DNA of 64,000 nucleotides. It comes from Furcasterigmium furcatum. Taxonomy: Eukaryota > Ascomycota > Sordariomycetes > Glomerellales > Plectosphaerellaceae. This document shows, in pieces, positions 47,701-59,508 of the stretch; positions within the stretch are counted from its first letter, which is position 1; each line of letters opens with the position of its first letter. The position numbers and the translations under genes were made by a program. The stretch is taken from assembly GCA_001599815.1 (NCBI GenBank), contig BCIA01000001.1:2732934-2796933 (forward strand), read 5' to 3'. The notes beneath the pieces are model-generated. The model did no database searches and was not told the DNA's origin. It saw only the letters and a program-made list of their open reading frames with translations.

Positions 47701-49621
47701 CTTCAGGGCAGGACCATGTCGCCTTGCGGGCTTCACAATGATCGGCTTGAAAATGAGAATCCCGACATCTATGAATGTTCTAGAAGCGACAGCCGCGAAG
47801 AACTCGACGCATCTACTCTGAATGCTACCGGGGGATGAAGTTTGAGGACTTCTGAGGATTTCATCTGCGTGGGCTCTGTCACTCTCCTTGGTGAGTTTGG
47901 AAAGCAGCGATGAGCCAAGAAATTGGTAATCTTGTCAGCCCTTCCCCCCCCAATAGAAATCTCCTTGCGTTTTCTGATGCTGTCGTCCATTAGACCGAAG
48001 TGCGGTCATATCAGGGACTGAGCAAGAAAAATGACTTTTCTGAAGATATGCAAGAGCCAGAGAAGAAAGATGCTCAGTCGGTATTCATACCAGCAAACAT
48101 TGAGTGAACAAGAATGTGCTCCTTGAAAGACCTGTGTCACTCATTCCCAAATGGTCCCTGTGTCAGGCATGGCATCCATGGATTTATTTATTTGATGCGG
48201 TCTCATGTATATAGTTCACTGTGAGAACTCTCAGAGATTCACAATAGGAACGAAGATATCGAGTACCACCGGTAAATGTAAAATTCAACAGCCTCCTAAC
48301 TACCACTTACTTTCCCGACCAGTTGTCTGGCGCAAGTCACAAGAAGACTCCAGTCGAAATCAGCTCGTATCACTCACCCAACATGGCCGCACATGCCACA
48401 CGTGGAGCCCCTTTTGACGTCCCGTGAACCGCCGGCGAAGTTTCTGATCCTTTCCGATCCAGAATCCAGGGTACTTCAAGTGGGACGAGCGCCGTCTGCG
48501 TCAGAAAACCTTGTGGAGTTAACTGATGCTGGGTGGCGCTCTCGTGACGGGCCTGACAGACACCAGGCTACAGCCGCCTACGGACTTGAGATGGCCGAAT
48601 CTTGGCATAAGGAGGCCATGCCCCGGGTGAAGCTCACAGCCTGACTGTGTCCGGCCGGAACGGAACGGTGTTCGGGCCATCGCCGTACAATAAGGCCTAC
48701 CTTGGCCAGTGTTGTCTGGCTGGTCCCGGCTTCGCGCGGCATGCTGCACCGCCAAGTGCCGTCCATCTTTTCTTCCGATGCCGAAGGTCCGGGGTTGTCC
48801 GGGCGCCCGGGCGCCCGGGGGCGGTTGCGGATCCGGCGGTGGCTTACCCAGGTGCCCAGCCGGAGCGGTCCGTTGGTGCTGCGGACCATGAAATGAAATA
48901 AACATTTCACTGACGACTTGTGCACTCTGGCACTGGAACTCGTCTGGGAAGCTTTGACTTCCATCTCCTCCTCCTTGAAACCGTGGCGGCCGCCGTCGTG
49001 GTCGATCCGTTGACAGGGCGTTTTCCTCCGGGTCAGTCAGCCTGGAGATCCATGGATGGAAAGTTGACATTGGATGTCCCGTCCTGAACGCCCTGCCATG
49101 GATGCCCGGTGGGTGCTAGCGCCGGGCTCTTATACTGCCCGTGGGCTAGGTGCTGGGCCCACTGCAGTAAGGAGGTCTTCAGCGGGTGAAGCGCGCTGCG
49201 AGTGCTGCTGGGCTGGCGAACTGCCCAGTCAGACGGGCGAATTCCCCCCCACCACTGGCGTGTCTCTGCGCCCGCGATCCAGTCCATCCATGTCATGACG
49301 GGAACGTCCAATAACGTGGCTGTGTCACAAGAACGCCTGATCAGTCTCCCAGGCTTCCACGCTCCCACCGAAGTCCTACTCGACAGACCACCACCGAAGT
49401 AAGGCTGTGTTTCATCAAGGCCTCTTTATCATGGCCGCATCAAAGGACTCAAACTTAACTGGCGGCCTCGACATTCGGCAGGGCTGGAGGTTTGTTCTCG
49501 CGCCGGCTGCCGTGTCTGGTTCTCTCTCTACACCATCACTATTCACTTTTCAATACACATCGCTCGGTGGTGTGATTCTGCCCAAGCAACAAACGCCAGC
49601 GTCCTACTAGTACTGCCACAA

Positions 49622-52600
49622 ATGGCGCAGGATACGAATACAGCAGCCTCCAACGCCGAGTTCCCGGCGTCGGAGCACGAAGCAAGGGAGCACATCCGCC
49701 AGATTCGCCGTGACAAGGGCCTCGGAGACGGCCCTGATCAGATCGGTAACAATGCGTCCGACCTCGAGTCGGCCCTCCAAGTGTGAGTCGAGTTCTCCTT
49801 CACAACCCTGGGTTCCGTCATAATCGATCGCCTTCTCACCGGGTCCAGACTCTCACACGACCTTTATCAAACCTCCACGCACTTCTTGCTGGAACTCATC
49901 CAGAACGCAGATGACAACTCGTACGACACTGACACGCCCACGCTGTCCATCTCGTACTCGCCCGGCAGGGTCAGGATCGACTGCAATGAGCGCGGCTTCA
50001 ACAAGAGCAACATCGAGGCCATCTGCCGCATCTGCAAGAGCACAAAGAGCGGCAGAAGCAAGTCGGCCGGCTTCGTTGGCGAGAAGGGCATCGGCTTCAA
50101 GGCCGTTTTCAAAGTCGCATCCGTCGTCTGGATCTCCTCAGGCCACTACAGCTTCAAGTTCAACCGCGATGGCCATCTCGGCATGATCGCTCCCATCTGG
50201 GAGAAGTTCCCCGAGGCGCCGGGCGCAGGCACCTCCATCCTCCTTCAGCTGGCCAAGGGCACAGATGAAGCCGGCATCGTCAGGGAGCTCGGCGCTCTCA
50301 ATGAGAAGATTCTCCTCTTCCTGCGCAGGCTGCGCAAGCTCGCCATCAGCGTCAAGGCCTCCGGCATCCTGGACCTGAGGACGAAGCCGTTCGAGACCGT
50401 CCTTGTTCGGCTGCCCTCCGAGACCCCGTCGAGCAGCGTCCAGCTCACGAACAACGGCGTCAACAAGTACTTCTTTGTCTGGCGACACATGGCCACGGGG
50501 ATGCCCAAGGACCCCCGTCGCTTGAACATTTCCTCGTCTGAAATTGTTCTCGCATTCCCCTACAGCCTCCCCGATCGCTCCGGCACGCTCAAGAGGCCGG
50601 CCGTTCCCATCAAGACGGAGCAGGATGTATATGCCTTCCTGCCGATCCGCAACTTCGGCTTCCCCTTTCTGCTGCAGGCCGACTTTCTTCTCTCGGCCAA
50701 CCGCGAAGACGTCCACAGCGACTCCCCATGGAACCTCGCCCTCAGGTCTGCGGCGGTGGCCGCCGTCGTCGGGGCGGCCAAGGCCATCGGCTCATCTCCC
50801 ACCAACCCCCTTCGGTACTCTTGGCTCGCATTCGTGCCCGTCGATACGTCCCAGAACGCATTCTTCGAGACTATGAGGACTGACATGATGAACAACCTCT
50901 CGAAAGCCCCCATTCTCGAGTCGTACGCCGGCAACATGAGGAAGCCAGCCAATTTGACGCGTGTACGGCGCGACCTGCGTGATGATCGCGGCCGCCCTTT
51001 CACCATGGAGAAGAGCAGCGAGAACAAATTCCTCTCTGGCTCGTACGATCCCGACGTGTACGACATTCCCCTCACATACCTGGGCACGAAGAGTCAAATG
51101 GCGGTGGATCTGCATGTCGACATGACCAAGATGCTCGGATCGAAGCCGGCAAACTTCCTCAACAAGCAGTCGGAGGCGTGGCACGACAGCTTGGCGCTGG
51201 CGCTGATGGGTTCGGGCAACTACACGAACCTGCAGGGGCTTCCCATCATCCCGCTTCGAGATGGGCGATGGGTGGCTCGCAAGGACCATGACAGAGTCTA
51301 CATGGCCGATCCCGACACAGAGGCCACCGTTCCGCAGGGCATAAGTATCCTGATGGTCGATACGGATGGCGTCTCGAAAGCCAGGAGGGACCTCTTCGAG
51401 CAGCACATGGGCGTCCAGATGCTGGGCGTCAAGCAGATCAAGGACGCCATCCTGGCCCAGCATGCAGATGCCAAGTTCAAGCCCGACAGCCTCAAGCCAG
51501 AAGTCCTCGTCTCCCACGTCACGTACTTCTTCGAGAACCGATATGATGCTACTCAGGCCCCGAGAGACCTTTGGCTTGCCACGGAGAAGGGCCGCTGCAT
51601 GAAAGGTGACGCGGTCTACTGGCCGAGCGATGCCCCCGGCTCCGCCTCTAGAGTTCTGCCCTACAATGGAAACCAGGCGTACGGCTTCATACACCCCGCC
51701 TATCTCAGGTACAGAGGGCCTCCGAGCCAAGATGGTACGCTTTACCAGTTTGTGGAGGAATACCTGAAGGTGCAGAAGTACACGCGCCTCTTCATCAACG
51801 AAAGCTGGCAGTGGACGGTCCATCACGACTTCAAGGTGTTGATGGCCTCGTCTGAGCAAAACCTGTGGCTGGTGGTCCTCAGGGACGGTTGGACTCCGCA
51901 CTATCGGCTCAAGTATGACGGTAAGACCGCCGTGCATCTTAAAAAGCACCCGGTCCGTTGCCTCGACGGCTCGGTCACAAACACTGTGGACAACACCTGG
52001 GCCCCCCTCGACGAGATGGTCAAGCCCTTCGGTGACTTGGTCCCTTTCCTCGACATCCCAGACCCAACAGATGACCGCTGGCCCCCTATTCTCAGGGGGA
52101 TGGGCGTCGGCTTGGCCCCCAAGCTGGATTTCTACCTCATGGCCCTCAACACGGCAAAGACCAGGAAGCCTGCCCCCGAAGACAAGATTCGAGATATCCT
52201 GCACCTGATCGACGGACTTCCCGCCCGAGACTTCGATGTTGGGAAGATTCGGAGGGCATTCTCCGAGCAGCGGCTGATCTACGTCCCCCCTCAGGCGAAG
52301 GGCGGCGAGGGCCGATGGGTGTCGCCGGTCAAGTGCTACTGGCGCGGCGAGTCCTGGCTGACGCAGTCCGTCAGGCTCGACAAGATCTACCCGGATCTCG
52401 AGATGTTCTTCCGCACCCACCTCGGCGTGGAGGCGCTCCCGGGCGTCAGCCAATACATTTGGGAGGCCGAGACGATCAAGTTCCTGCCCGAACCAGTGCC
52501 GCTGGCGCGCCTCCAGAAGGTCCTCCTGGCCCTCAGCAAGACGGCCAAGACATGGGGATTCTCGGCCGTGCAGAAGGAGGCCCTCAAGGGGCTCGATATT

Positions 52601-54533
52601 TTCCCCATCGTCACGTCCACCGAGAACGAGCCCTACGAGTACCTGACGTCCGCCGACAGCAAGACGCCGTGGTTGATCGCGGACAGGGCGCATTTCAGGA
52701 AGAGCTTCCAGCTGGTTGTTCCCATGCTCGCCTTTAACCCGGAGTTTGTGCTCAAGATCTCGCGCCTCCTCACCGAGCTGGGGCTGAAGGACCGGTTCAT
52801 GAACGATCTGGCGAGCAGCGTCACGGAGGCCCATGGGGATGTCAAGCTGAACAAGGAGCTGACGCAGAAGTACCAGGGTCGGGCCAGGTATCTCATCAGG
52901 TCAGTTTCCCCACCTGCAGCTTCTCTCATGAATATCACACTGACTGCTCGCAGACTCATGCCGGAAGGCCAGGAGAACCACCATCAGCTGGCGGCCTCCT
53001 TCCGACGCGTCGAGGTATACACGGCGGAGAGGATCATGCAGCACTGGAAGACTCCCCTGGGCCTCAAACAGGTGCACAGCCAGCTGGCCGAGGGGTCTGC
53101 GTTCCTCGAGTGTGACTATGCTGGAGACCTTCGACTGTACCTGCGCAAGGACCACGAGAACGAAGTGTTCCCCCTCGAAATGGCAGAGCAGATACGCCGG
53201 TATCTGGGCATCAACCCAGAGAACAGGGATCTTCTCATCGCGGCGTTGTCGGTTTCGGAGGAACGAATCGACGAGCTCTTCGACTCTAGGGGCATCGCCT
53301 CCCTGGTGGAGGAGGACATCCCCGACGACGAGGCCGAGAACGAGTCCTCGGAAGATGCGGCTGCATTCAATCCAGTAGCTCGTCCGGTGCCGACGAAGAA
53401 GAAGAGCAGTCGGTTCGGTGCCACAGCCCGCTTCACACGCCTCTTCGGTCCCACGAGATTCAGCCCCTCGTTCTTCAAGCAGGGCAATGCTTCGACCAAC
53501 TCGCTTCCGTCATACAATGCCGCCGTCGCGAGGTCGACACAGAACGCCATCGGACGGCCTGCTGAACCCCGAACCTTCAGCAACGCACTCACGTTGCCGT
53601 CTCTGAAGGGTGCTCTGAAAGATCTCGACTTCGTCCAAACGGGCGCCACGGTGGTCGGGACGCCCACGAACCCCATCACGCTCTTTGATCGCATCAGGGG
53701 CCTGACGCAGCGCGATCGCGACATTGGCGAGATGATTGTGAGTCCTCGCCATGATCCCCCTTGCCTCCCAACGTGAACTTACATAGAACCAACAGGTTTC
53801 CGACATCCTCGCTGCGGTTCTCGGGCCGCAATACGACAAGGACCGCATGTGGGCCGCCCAGGACAAGAGAACGAACGCTAAGGCCACGTTCAACTTCACA
53901 GACACGCAGGGCAGGTTCGGCGCGTTCCTCATGCGCCTGGACGGCATGCCCGGCAGGGCTCAGGGGTACACGCGGCTGATCTACCACCTGGAAGTCAAGG
54001 CCACGACAAAGGACTACTTCAAGATCACGCAGGATGAGCTGGACAGGGTGAGTTGCTCCAGACTGAATCAATAGCGAACAAACCACTTACACGATTGCAC
54101 CTAGGCCCGCGAGAACTCGGTCCACAGCCAGCCGGACCCGGACGAGGCAGCCCCCTCCAAGCACGTCTCCGTGCTCGTGCACATCGCCGACGTCCGGACG
54201 GAGCCGAAGATCAGATTCCTCGCGGATCCGTGGGACCTCTTCGATGATGGGCAGCTCATCCTCGAGAACACGAGGACCTACCATGCCAGGCTCAACCTCC
54301 GTCTTCGCCAGGCGGCGGCAAGGCCGCAGAGCGACGAGGCGGGCTTTGATACTGTCCAGTTCAAGCAGCCGGAAGACCCGGCGGAGGAAGACCCTTCGCC
54401 GGACTACGAGGCGAAGGGCGGCAAGGAGAAGGACAGCAAGAGACCGGAGATGAGAGAGATGAACGGTGGTCTCTCAGCCGGGGCTCGTGGGTTGGTAATT
54501 CCTGGGCCAAACAGCAGCTCGGGCGCGGCTTGA
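49622..54533 (+). CDS. NO VEIN/sacsin-like GHKL ATPase with DUF3883-type C-terminus
   Basis: Exons 49622-49782, 49849-52899, 52954-53737, 53796-54047 and 54105-54533 encode 1558 residues. An HSP90-like ATPase domain starts near residue 60. The N-box ELIQNADDN has Glu69 and Asn72, and the glycine loop GFVGEKGIGFKAVFKVA is at about 128-143. A long helical middle part of unknown fold spans about 300-1250, followed by a Ser/Arg-rich linker. The C-terminal domain contains YHLEVKATTKDYFKITQDEL (about 1395-1412), matching the NOV_C/DUF3883 family. Its E-x-K (Glu1398, Lys1400) resembles the active site of restriction-endonuclease folds. Plant NO VEIN is a nuclear developmental factor; the fungal role is unknown. 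The 54-nt second intron is in frame with no stop, so retention would insert 18 residues. Confidence 0.85.
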
Positions 54534-55017
54534 CGAAGGGCGAGTGGAGGTAGATATTGTCTGATCGATATCACTTCCTTTGAGTTTTCACAGCCTGGCG
54601 TTCTGGTTGATTCACGGACTGGGTGGTAGCAGTAGCAAAGTGCATCTTGCGTATTGGTTGTAATCGATGATAGGAATAGACGCCGATCCCCTTCATAGTG
54701 AAGAGCTCCCACAAACTCAGCTCGGAGGAGCCGTAGGTCCTTCCAGGACACCGTCAGATCATCGGTCTTGGATGGGCTGCTCAGCCCCGAACACCACGCA
54801 GCACAGGATCAGCGTGCCTCAGCCACCAGGTTGCCTCGTCTCCTGGGCGAACCACGAAGCTGTTGCACTCGTCAATCATCTCCGACCGGACGACTCAAAG
54901 CCTGGCCCTCTTCCGCCTCTTCTCCCTCCCACCTTCCGTCTACTTTCCCTTTTACATCACCTCATCGTCTAGACCACAGCATATGTCTACCTCCGTCAGA
55001 CCGAGGCCTCTGGATCC
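54534..55017. other. Intergenic between NOV-like ATPase and ULD/ankyrin genes
   Basis: This 484 bp contains the 3' end of the ATPase gene and a C/T-rich run (about 54900-54970) that fits the promoter and leader of the next + strand gene. Confidence 0.5.
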
Positions 55018-57695
55018 ATGGGCTCTCCCGTGGCATTTGGTACGTCTTGGAACCAATTGATCTGCGCCATGAAATGACCATCATTGATTGACTGTCCTAT
55101 CCTCCAGGCGACATCGTCGCCGCCATACAGACCCTGAATAAGATCACGATCGCCCTCCGCGACCATGGCGGCGCCCGCGACAGCTACCAGCGACTCGTGG
55201 CCCGCGTCGAGGGGAACATTTCCCTGATGGAGAGGATGCAGTCCCTCGACGCGAATCCCTCCTCGGCCGAATACGCAGCTCTAGCCCAGACAATAAAAGA
55301 ACATGCTGAGGGCATGTCGCTTAAAGCGGCGTCTCTGCAGCGAAAGCTCCTCCCGGCGAAGGCTAAGCTCGGGAAGCACTCGCCGGAGGGGTGGTATCGC
55401 GCCCTCGTGCCCAAGATGCGCTACGTCGTCAATCAGGGAGCGTACGGGAGGGCATTTCAAGAGCTGGAAGAGGACGGCGTGGAGCTTGATCGACTCCTCG
55501 GGCTGATGAACACCGAGATCAACCTCGCCGGAAACGCCATGGCGAAGGAGTCTTTGGCCATCTTGACGCGGCAAGGTGCAGGCAACATGGATATGGCAGA
55601 TGACAGCCAGTCACTCGGGGACGACGCCGCGCTGCCCTCGTACTCGTCGCTTTCTCAATCAGCATTCGACAAAAAGGAGCGAGGAGTCGGTCTTCCCATG
55701 GCCAGAACCGGCTCGTTGCTGCAGGCAAACAGCACTTCCCAAGCGCTGGTCACCGTCAACTCCAACGCCGCTCTCACAACGCTCTGCATGACAACCAACC
55801 TGGATATCGACCGACCGGAAGACAGACGGGCACTGCTGCTTCTGCTTCTCTTCTGCATGTGGCGGGAAGCAGTACTGCTTTGCACCCAGTTTGGGGTCGC
55901 CTTCCTGCCGTTCCTACACATGGTCGCATCCCCCGCCGCAAACGTGTCGATGCTCTTGTCCGACAACTTCATCCTCGAGGACTTCCTAGGGAGGCGCTAC
56001 AGTCTCAGCATGAATCACTTTGACGACTGGTCCGTCCTCGACAGTCTCCTCAAGAGCCGGTTCACGCACGGGGTGGCAGGCTTCGAAAAGGTCCACGCGG
56101 GCCAGTACCGCGTCTTCAGCGTCGACGATCCCACCGGCACCGCCCTCGACTTCCGCTCGTGGGCGCAGAGTCTCGGCCCGAGGAAGCGGTTCCGCATGTC
56201 GGTGGTCATTTCCGGCGTCCGACTGACGAACCTGCGTTGCTCAAAGTGTAGCATGCGACTGCGTCCACTCCAAAACTCTATGTTCACGTGTCCGAACAGC
56301 GAGTGCGGCATGTTCCTGCAGTCGCTCACGGCGAGAAAGCAACCGTCGCCGACGCAGTGGAGGCAGCTCGCTCGCGCGGTAACCTCGTGGAACGTGCTGC
56401 AGGTGCCTCACGAAGCGACCTGTTGCAATGAGTTCTCGCGCAGGAGAACACACTTTGCACACATGCTGCGGTCTGTTGACGCTGGCCACTCGAAACTGAA
56501 TGATGGGGATGGCCCTGGCGATTCTGGGGCTTTTGGAATGAATAACCGAGACTGGGATATCGAAGCAAGAGATACGGAATCGTTGCCCTCAGACGACTCC
56601 GAGTCAGCTTCTGATGATGAGGCAACGCTTACCAGCGGAGATGAGGCTGAGGATGTCGACGGACCAGATGATACCCTGCTCGTCGAGGAACCCGGTAACG
56701 TTGACGAGGAGAAGAACGAGATGCGATACTTCCGGAGCATCTCAATCAGACTCGACACGAGTCTCTACGACGCGGCGGCTCTAGGGAACGTCGAACTCGC
56801 CCACTCACTCATCGGCCGCGGGTTTGAGGTCGATTCCAATCCTGGGCCGCTGGGCACCGCCCTCGTCCCGGCGATCTTCTCCCACTCGCCCGTTCTGGTG
56901 CGCCTCTTCCTGGACGCACACGCCAACCCTCTCCTCGAAGTCTGCGAAGGGCACACGCCGCTTTCCCTGGCCACATGCTACGGAGAGGGCGCAATCTTCG
57001 ACCATGTCCTGTCAGCGGCGCTGAAGTGGTCGGCCCAGGACTCTCGAGCCTACCAGAGAGCCGTCGACGGGGCGCTTTTCCAGTCCTTGTCCTCCCCCTC
57101 CAACGCTTCCGACAGGATACCGACGCTGCTGCTCGCGGGCGCCAACCCACTCGCCCCGTTTGGCCCCGACGGCTCAACGTCTTTCGGAATGGCGCTCGGC
57201 AACGAGAACAGGGTATCTGTCGTGGAGGGGTTTGTGGGTGGTTCGTTGAGAGACGATCGCAGGCATCTCGCCGGCGACTTCCTCGCCGAGCTCTGGAGCA
57301 GGCACCTCCTCAACGACCACGAAGCCAGGGTACTCTACGGTGCCTTGATCATGAAGCCAGTCGAGCCAGCAGCGGAGGGCTGGTTGCTCAGCTGTGCCCT
57401 CAATCTGAGCATGAACCGGGCAGACATGCTCCGGAAGCGGGTCGCCCAGCGGCTCAGGGGGTCCTCTTATTTCAAAACCGGGTCCAGAGACCTCGGGATC
57501 ATGACTCTGTTGGCGAAAGAGGGGATGATGTACTATCCGTGGCAGAAAGGGGGCCGGCACATACGTGCTCGAGAGTCGGTGGACGGTGCTGCGTACCGGG
57601 CCGCGCTGGGACTTGGAAGCCATCCACAGCCTTTGTTTTCGGCATTGTCAAGGATTTCGACACATCCGACGATCACGGTTGCAAACTATGGTTAA
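55018..57695 (+). CDS. STAND-type N-terminal, ubiquitin-like, zinc ribbon and ankyrin-repeat protein
   Basis: Exon 1 is 55018-55039 (seven codons plus one base) and exon 2 is 55108-57695, giving 869 residues. The N-terminus MGSPVAFGDIVAAIQTLNKITIALRDHGG is the helical domain found in front of many fungal STAND/NLR-like proteins. Residues about 297-375 (ILEDFLGRRYSLSMNHFDDW, then RKRFRMSVVIS) fit the fungal ubiquitin-like ULD region. A zinc ribbon follows at about 385-410 (CSKCSMRL, CPNSECGMF). After a strongly acidic linker come ankyrin-like repeats at about 555-680 (SLYDAAALGNVELAHSLIGRGFEVD, HTPLSLATCYGEGAIFDHVL). No NACHT or NB-ARC nucleotide-binding motif is present. Function is unknown; protein interaction and signalling are likely. 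Confidence 0.78.
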
Positions 57696-57871
57696 TTCGC
57701 CGTTTCTCAGCATCTCACCATGAGGGGTTGCGGTTGCTTACAAGCATTCAAGGTGGGACAATCGGCGCAGATTGACCCTTTCTAGGAAGATCATGCGCTC
57801 CTGTAAGCAACGATCCCAGCCTGGAATACCTGGCGCCTTGGCAGCGGCCGAGGAGGCAACTCTTGGACGAG

Positions 57872-57877
57872 TATAAA
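57872..57877 (+). promoter_or_regulatory. TATA box of the acyltransferase gene
   Basis: TATAAA lies 73 bp upstream of the start codon at 57945, a typical distance for a fungal core promoter. The preceding gene ends at 57695. Confidence 0.55.
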
Positions 57878-57944
57878 GACGAATTTCGATGGTATTTCTG
57901 CGCAGCGGCCCTGGCAGCCAGCTCTCAGTCGTACATCGTCGACA

Positions 57945-59508
57945 ATGGAGGCCCTTCTCGAGTTCGCCGGGCTCAAGTCCCGCCGCTACCCGCCTCCAAA
58001 GATCGAGACCGACGATGTCTATCCGACTCACTTCTTCGACGACCTGCCAAGCAACTCCTTCGTCGTGGGCTGGACGATGCGCTTCAATGATGTCCTCGAC
58101 GCAGAGATGCTTCGCGATGCAGCTGTGCAAGTCCTCAGCACGGGGGACTGGAGGAAGCTGGGCGGGAGGTTCCGCAAGAAGGTCCGTGTCGCTCTTCGTT
58201 CAGTGCCTGCGGCCCGAGTAACTAACCAATATTGATCGTTAGCAGGATGGAAGGCTCGAAATCCACGTACCGGAAGAGTTCACCGCCAAGCGCCCCGCGT
58301 TGCGGTACAGCCGCGAGGTTCATGACATGACAATCGACGAGCACCCCCTTGGTCGCCAATTGCCAAAGCCCACCAGCTCTCTGTCCGTCCAGCTCGGCCC
58401 TACCTCGTTCGCATCCTTCACCACCCCAGAAAACGTACCTAAGACCATAGACGACTTCATATACACAGACGAGCCTCTGCTCGGCCTGCACATCACGAGC
58501 TTCAAGGACGCCACCCTCGTCGCCATCGCCTTCCATCACATCGTTTCAGATGCTGGTGGAATGACCGGCTTCGTCACCGCCTGGTCCCAGGTCCTTGCCG
58601 GCCGCAAAGACGCCATCCCTAAACTCAGGGGCGCCAGGCACGACAATGTCAGCGCACTGGGAGCTGACGATCCCAACCCCGAGCTGTCGATCCATGAGAG
58701 CAGGATCATCCGAGGCTTCGGCTTCATCGGATTCCTCGTACTCCTCCTCTGGGAGATTCTCTGGAACCCGACCACTGAGCAACGGCTGATGTTCCTGCCT
58801 GCACCATTCCTGGAGAAGATCCGCTCTGATGCGCAAACTGGGCTGGTCCAGGGCACTAAGGAGAAACCCCCCTTCATCAGCGAGGGCGACGTGATCATCG
58901 CATGGGCAACCTCCCAACTCATGCGTGCGAGAGACGAGCAGCGCCCGGTGACCATCATGAATGCCTTCAACCTGCGGCGCCGCATACCGCACGTCTTCGA
59001 TTCTGGGGGCGCATACGTGCAGAATGTGTCTCTGGTCGTCTGCACCATTCTATCTGCAGCTGATGTGGCGCAACACTCCCTGGGAAGGGCTGCTCTCAAG
59101 CTGCGCCAGGAACTCATGGCTCAGACGACCGAGGGCCAGGCCAGGGCCTACATCAGACTTTGCTTGCGGGAGATGGCCGATGACCGCCAGATGCCGTTAT
59201 ACGGACACCCCAGCGGTCGTGGCCTCCTGGTTTTCGTCACTGACTGGACGAAGACGCAGTTGGTGGAGAGTGTGGACTTTAGCCCGGCTGTTCTTCGAAG
59301 CGTCGCCAGAGTGGGTTGGCCAAAGACGGAGCCAGGACGGGTGATGTACCATCATGCACACTGGCTGGAGAACAAGGCAATCAACAGGAACATATTCATG
59401 ATACCTGGCAAGGACGTCGAGGGGAACTATTGGGTGACAGGGATCCTCAGTAAGGCGGATTGGAAGAAGATGGAGAGATGTGTCAGCGATTTCGGGTCGC
59501 GATACTGA
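57945..59508 (+). CDS. HXXXD acyltransferase (BAHD/trichothecene-acetyltransferase-like)
   Basis: Exons 57945-58181 and 58246-59508 encode 499 residues. The catalytic motif HHIVSDAGG places His177 and Asp181 as the HXXXD pair, following the conserved leader LVAIAFH. The N-terminal segment YPTHFFDDLPSNSFVVGWTMRFND and a C-terminal domain with MNAFNLRRRIPHVFDSGGAYVQN fit the CoA-dependent acyltransferase superfamily used in fungal secondary metabolism. The DFGWG structural motif is degenerate; VGWPKTEPG is the closest match. The acyl donor and acceptor cannot be predicted. The exon junction KK|DGRLEIHV uses acceptor TTAGCAG; using TTAG instead adds one Gln. No other biosynthetic gene is adjacent. 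Confidence 0.87.

Larger units (their letters stand above)
41410..49621. other. 8.2-kb gene-free stretch
   Basis: In this 8.2 kb I recognise no gene. Open frames up to 293 codons (for example 42760-43641, -) are rich in Arg, Pro, Ser and Trp with no motif, as expected of chance frames in GC-rich DNA. Short features seen: an inverted repeat at 41700-41721, another at 41760-41784, a triple 8-bp repeat near 43110-43134, a duplicated 13-mer near 44324 and 44345, and a G/C palindromic run near 48797-48825. No transposase, reverse transcriptase, tRNA or rRNA was recognised. Confidence 0.5.

Noticed and set aside
50792..52834. 680-codon minus-strand frame
   Set aside because: It is the antisense shadow of the NOV-like ATPase exon, produced by codon bias.
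57945..59508. A secondary-metabolite cluster around the acyltransferase
   Set aside because: No synthase, oxidase, transporter or pathway regulator is adjacent; the secreted oxidase is 40 kb away.
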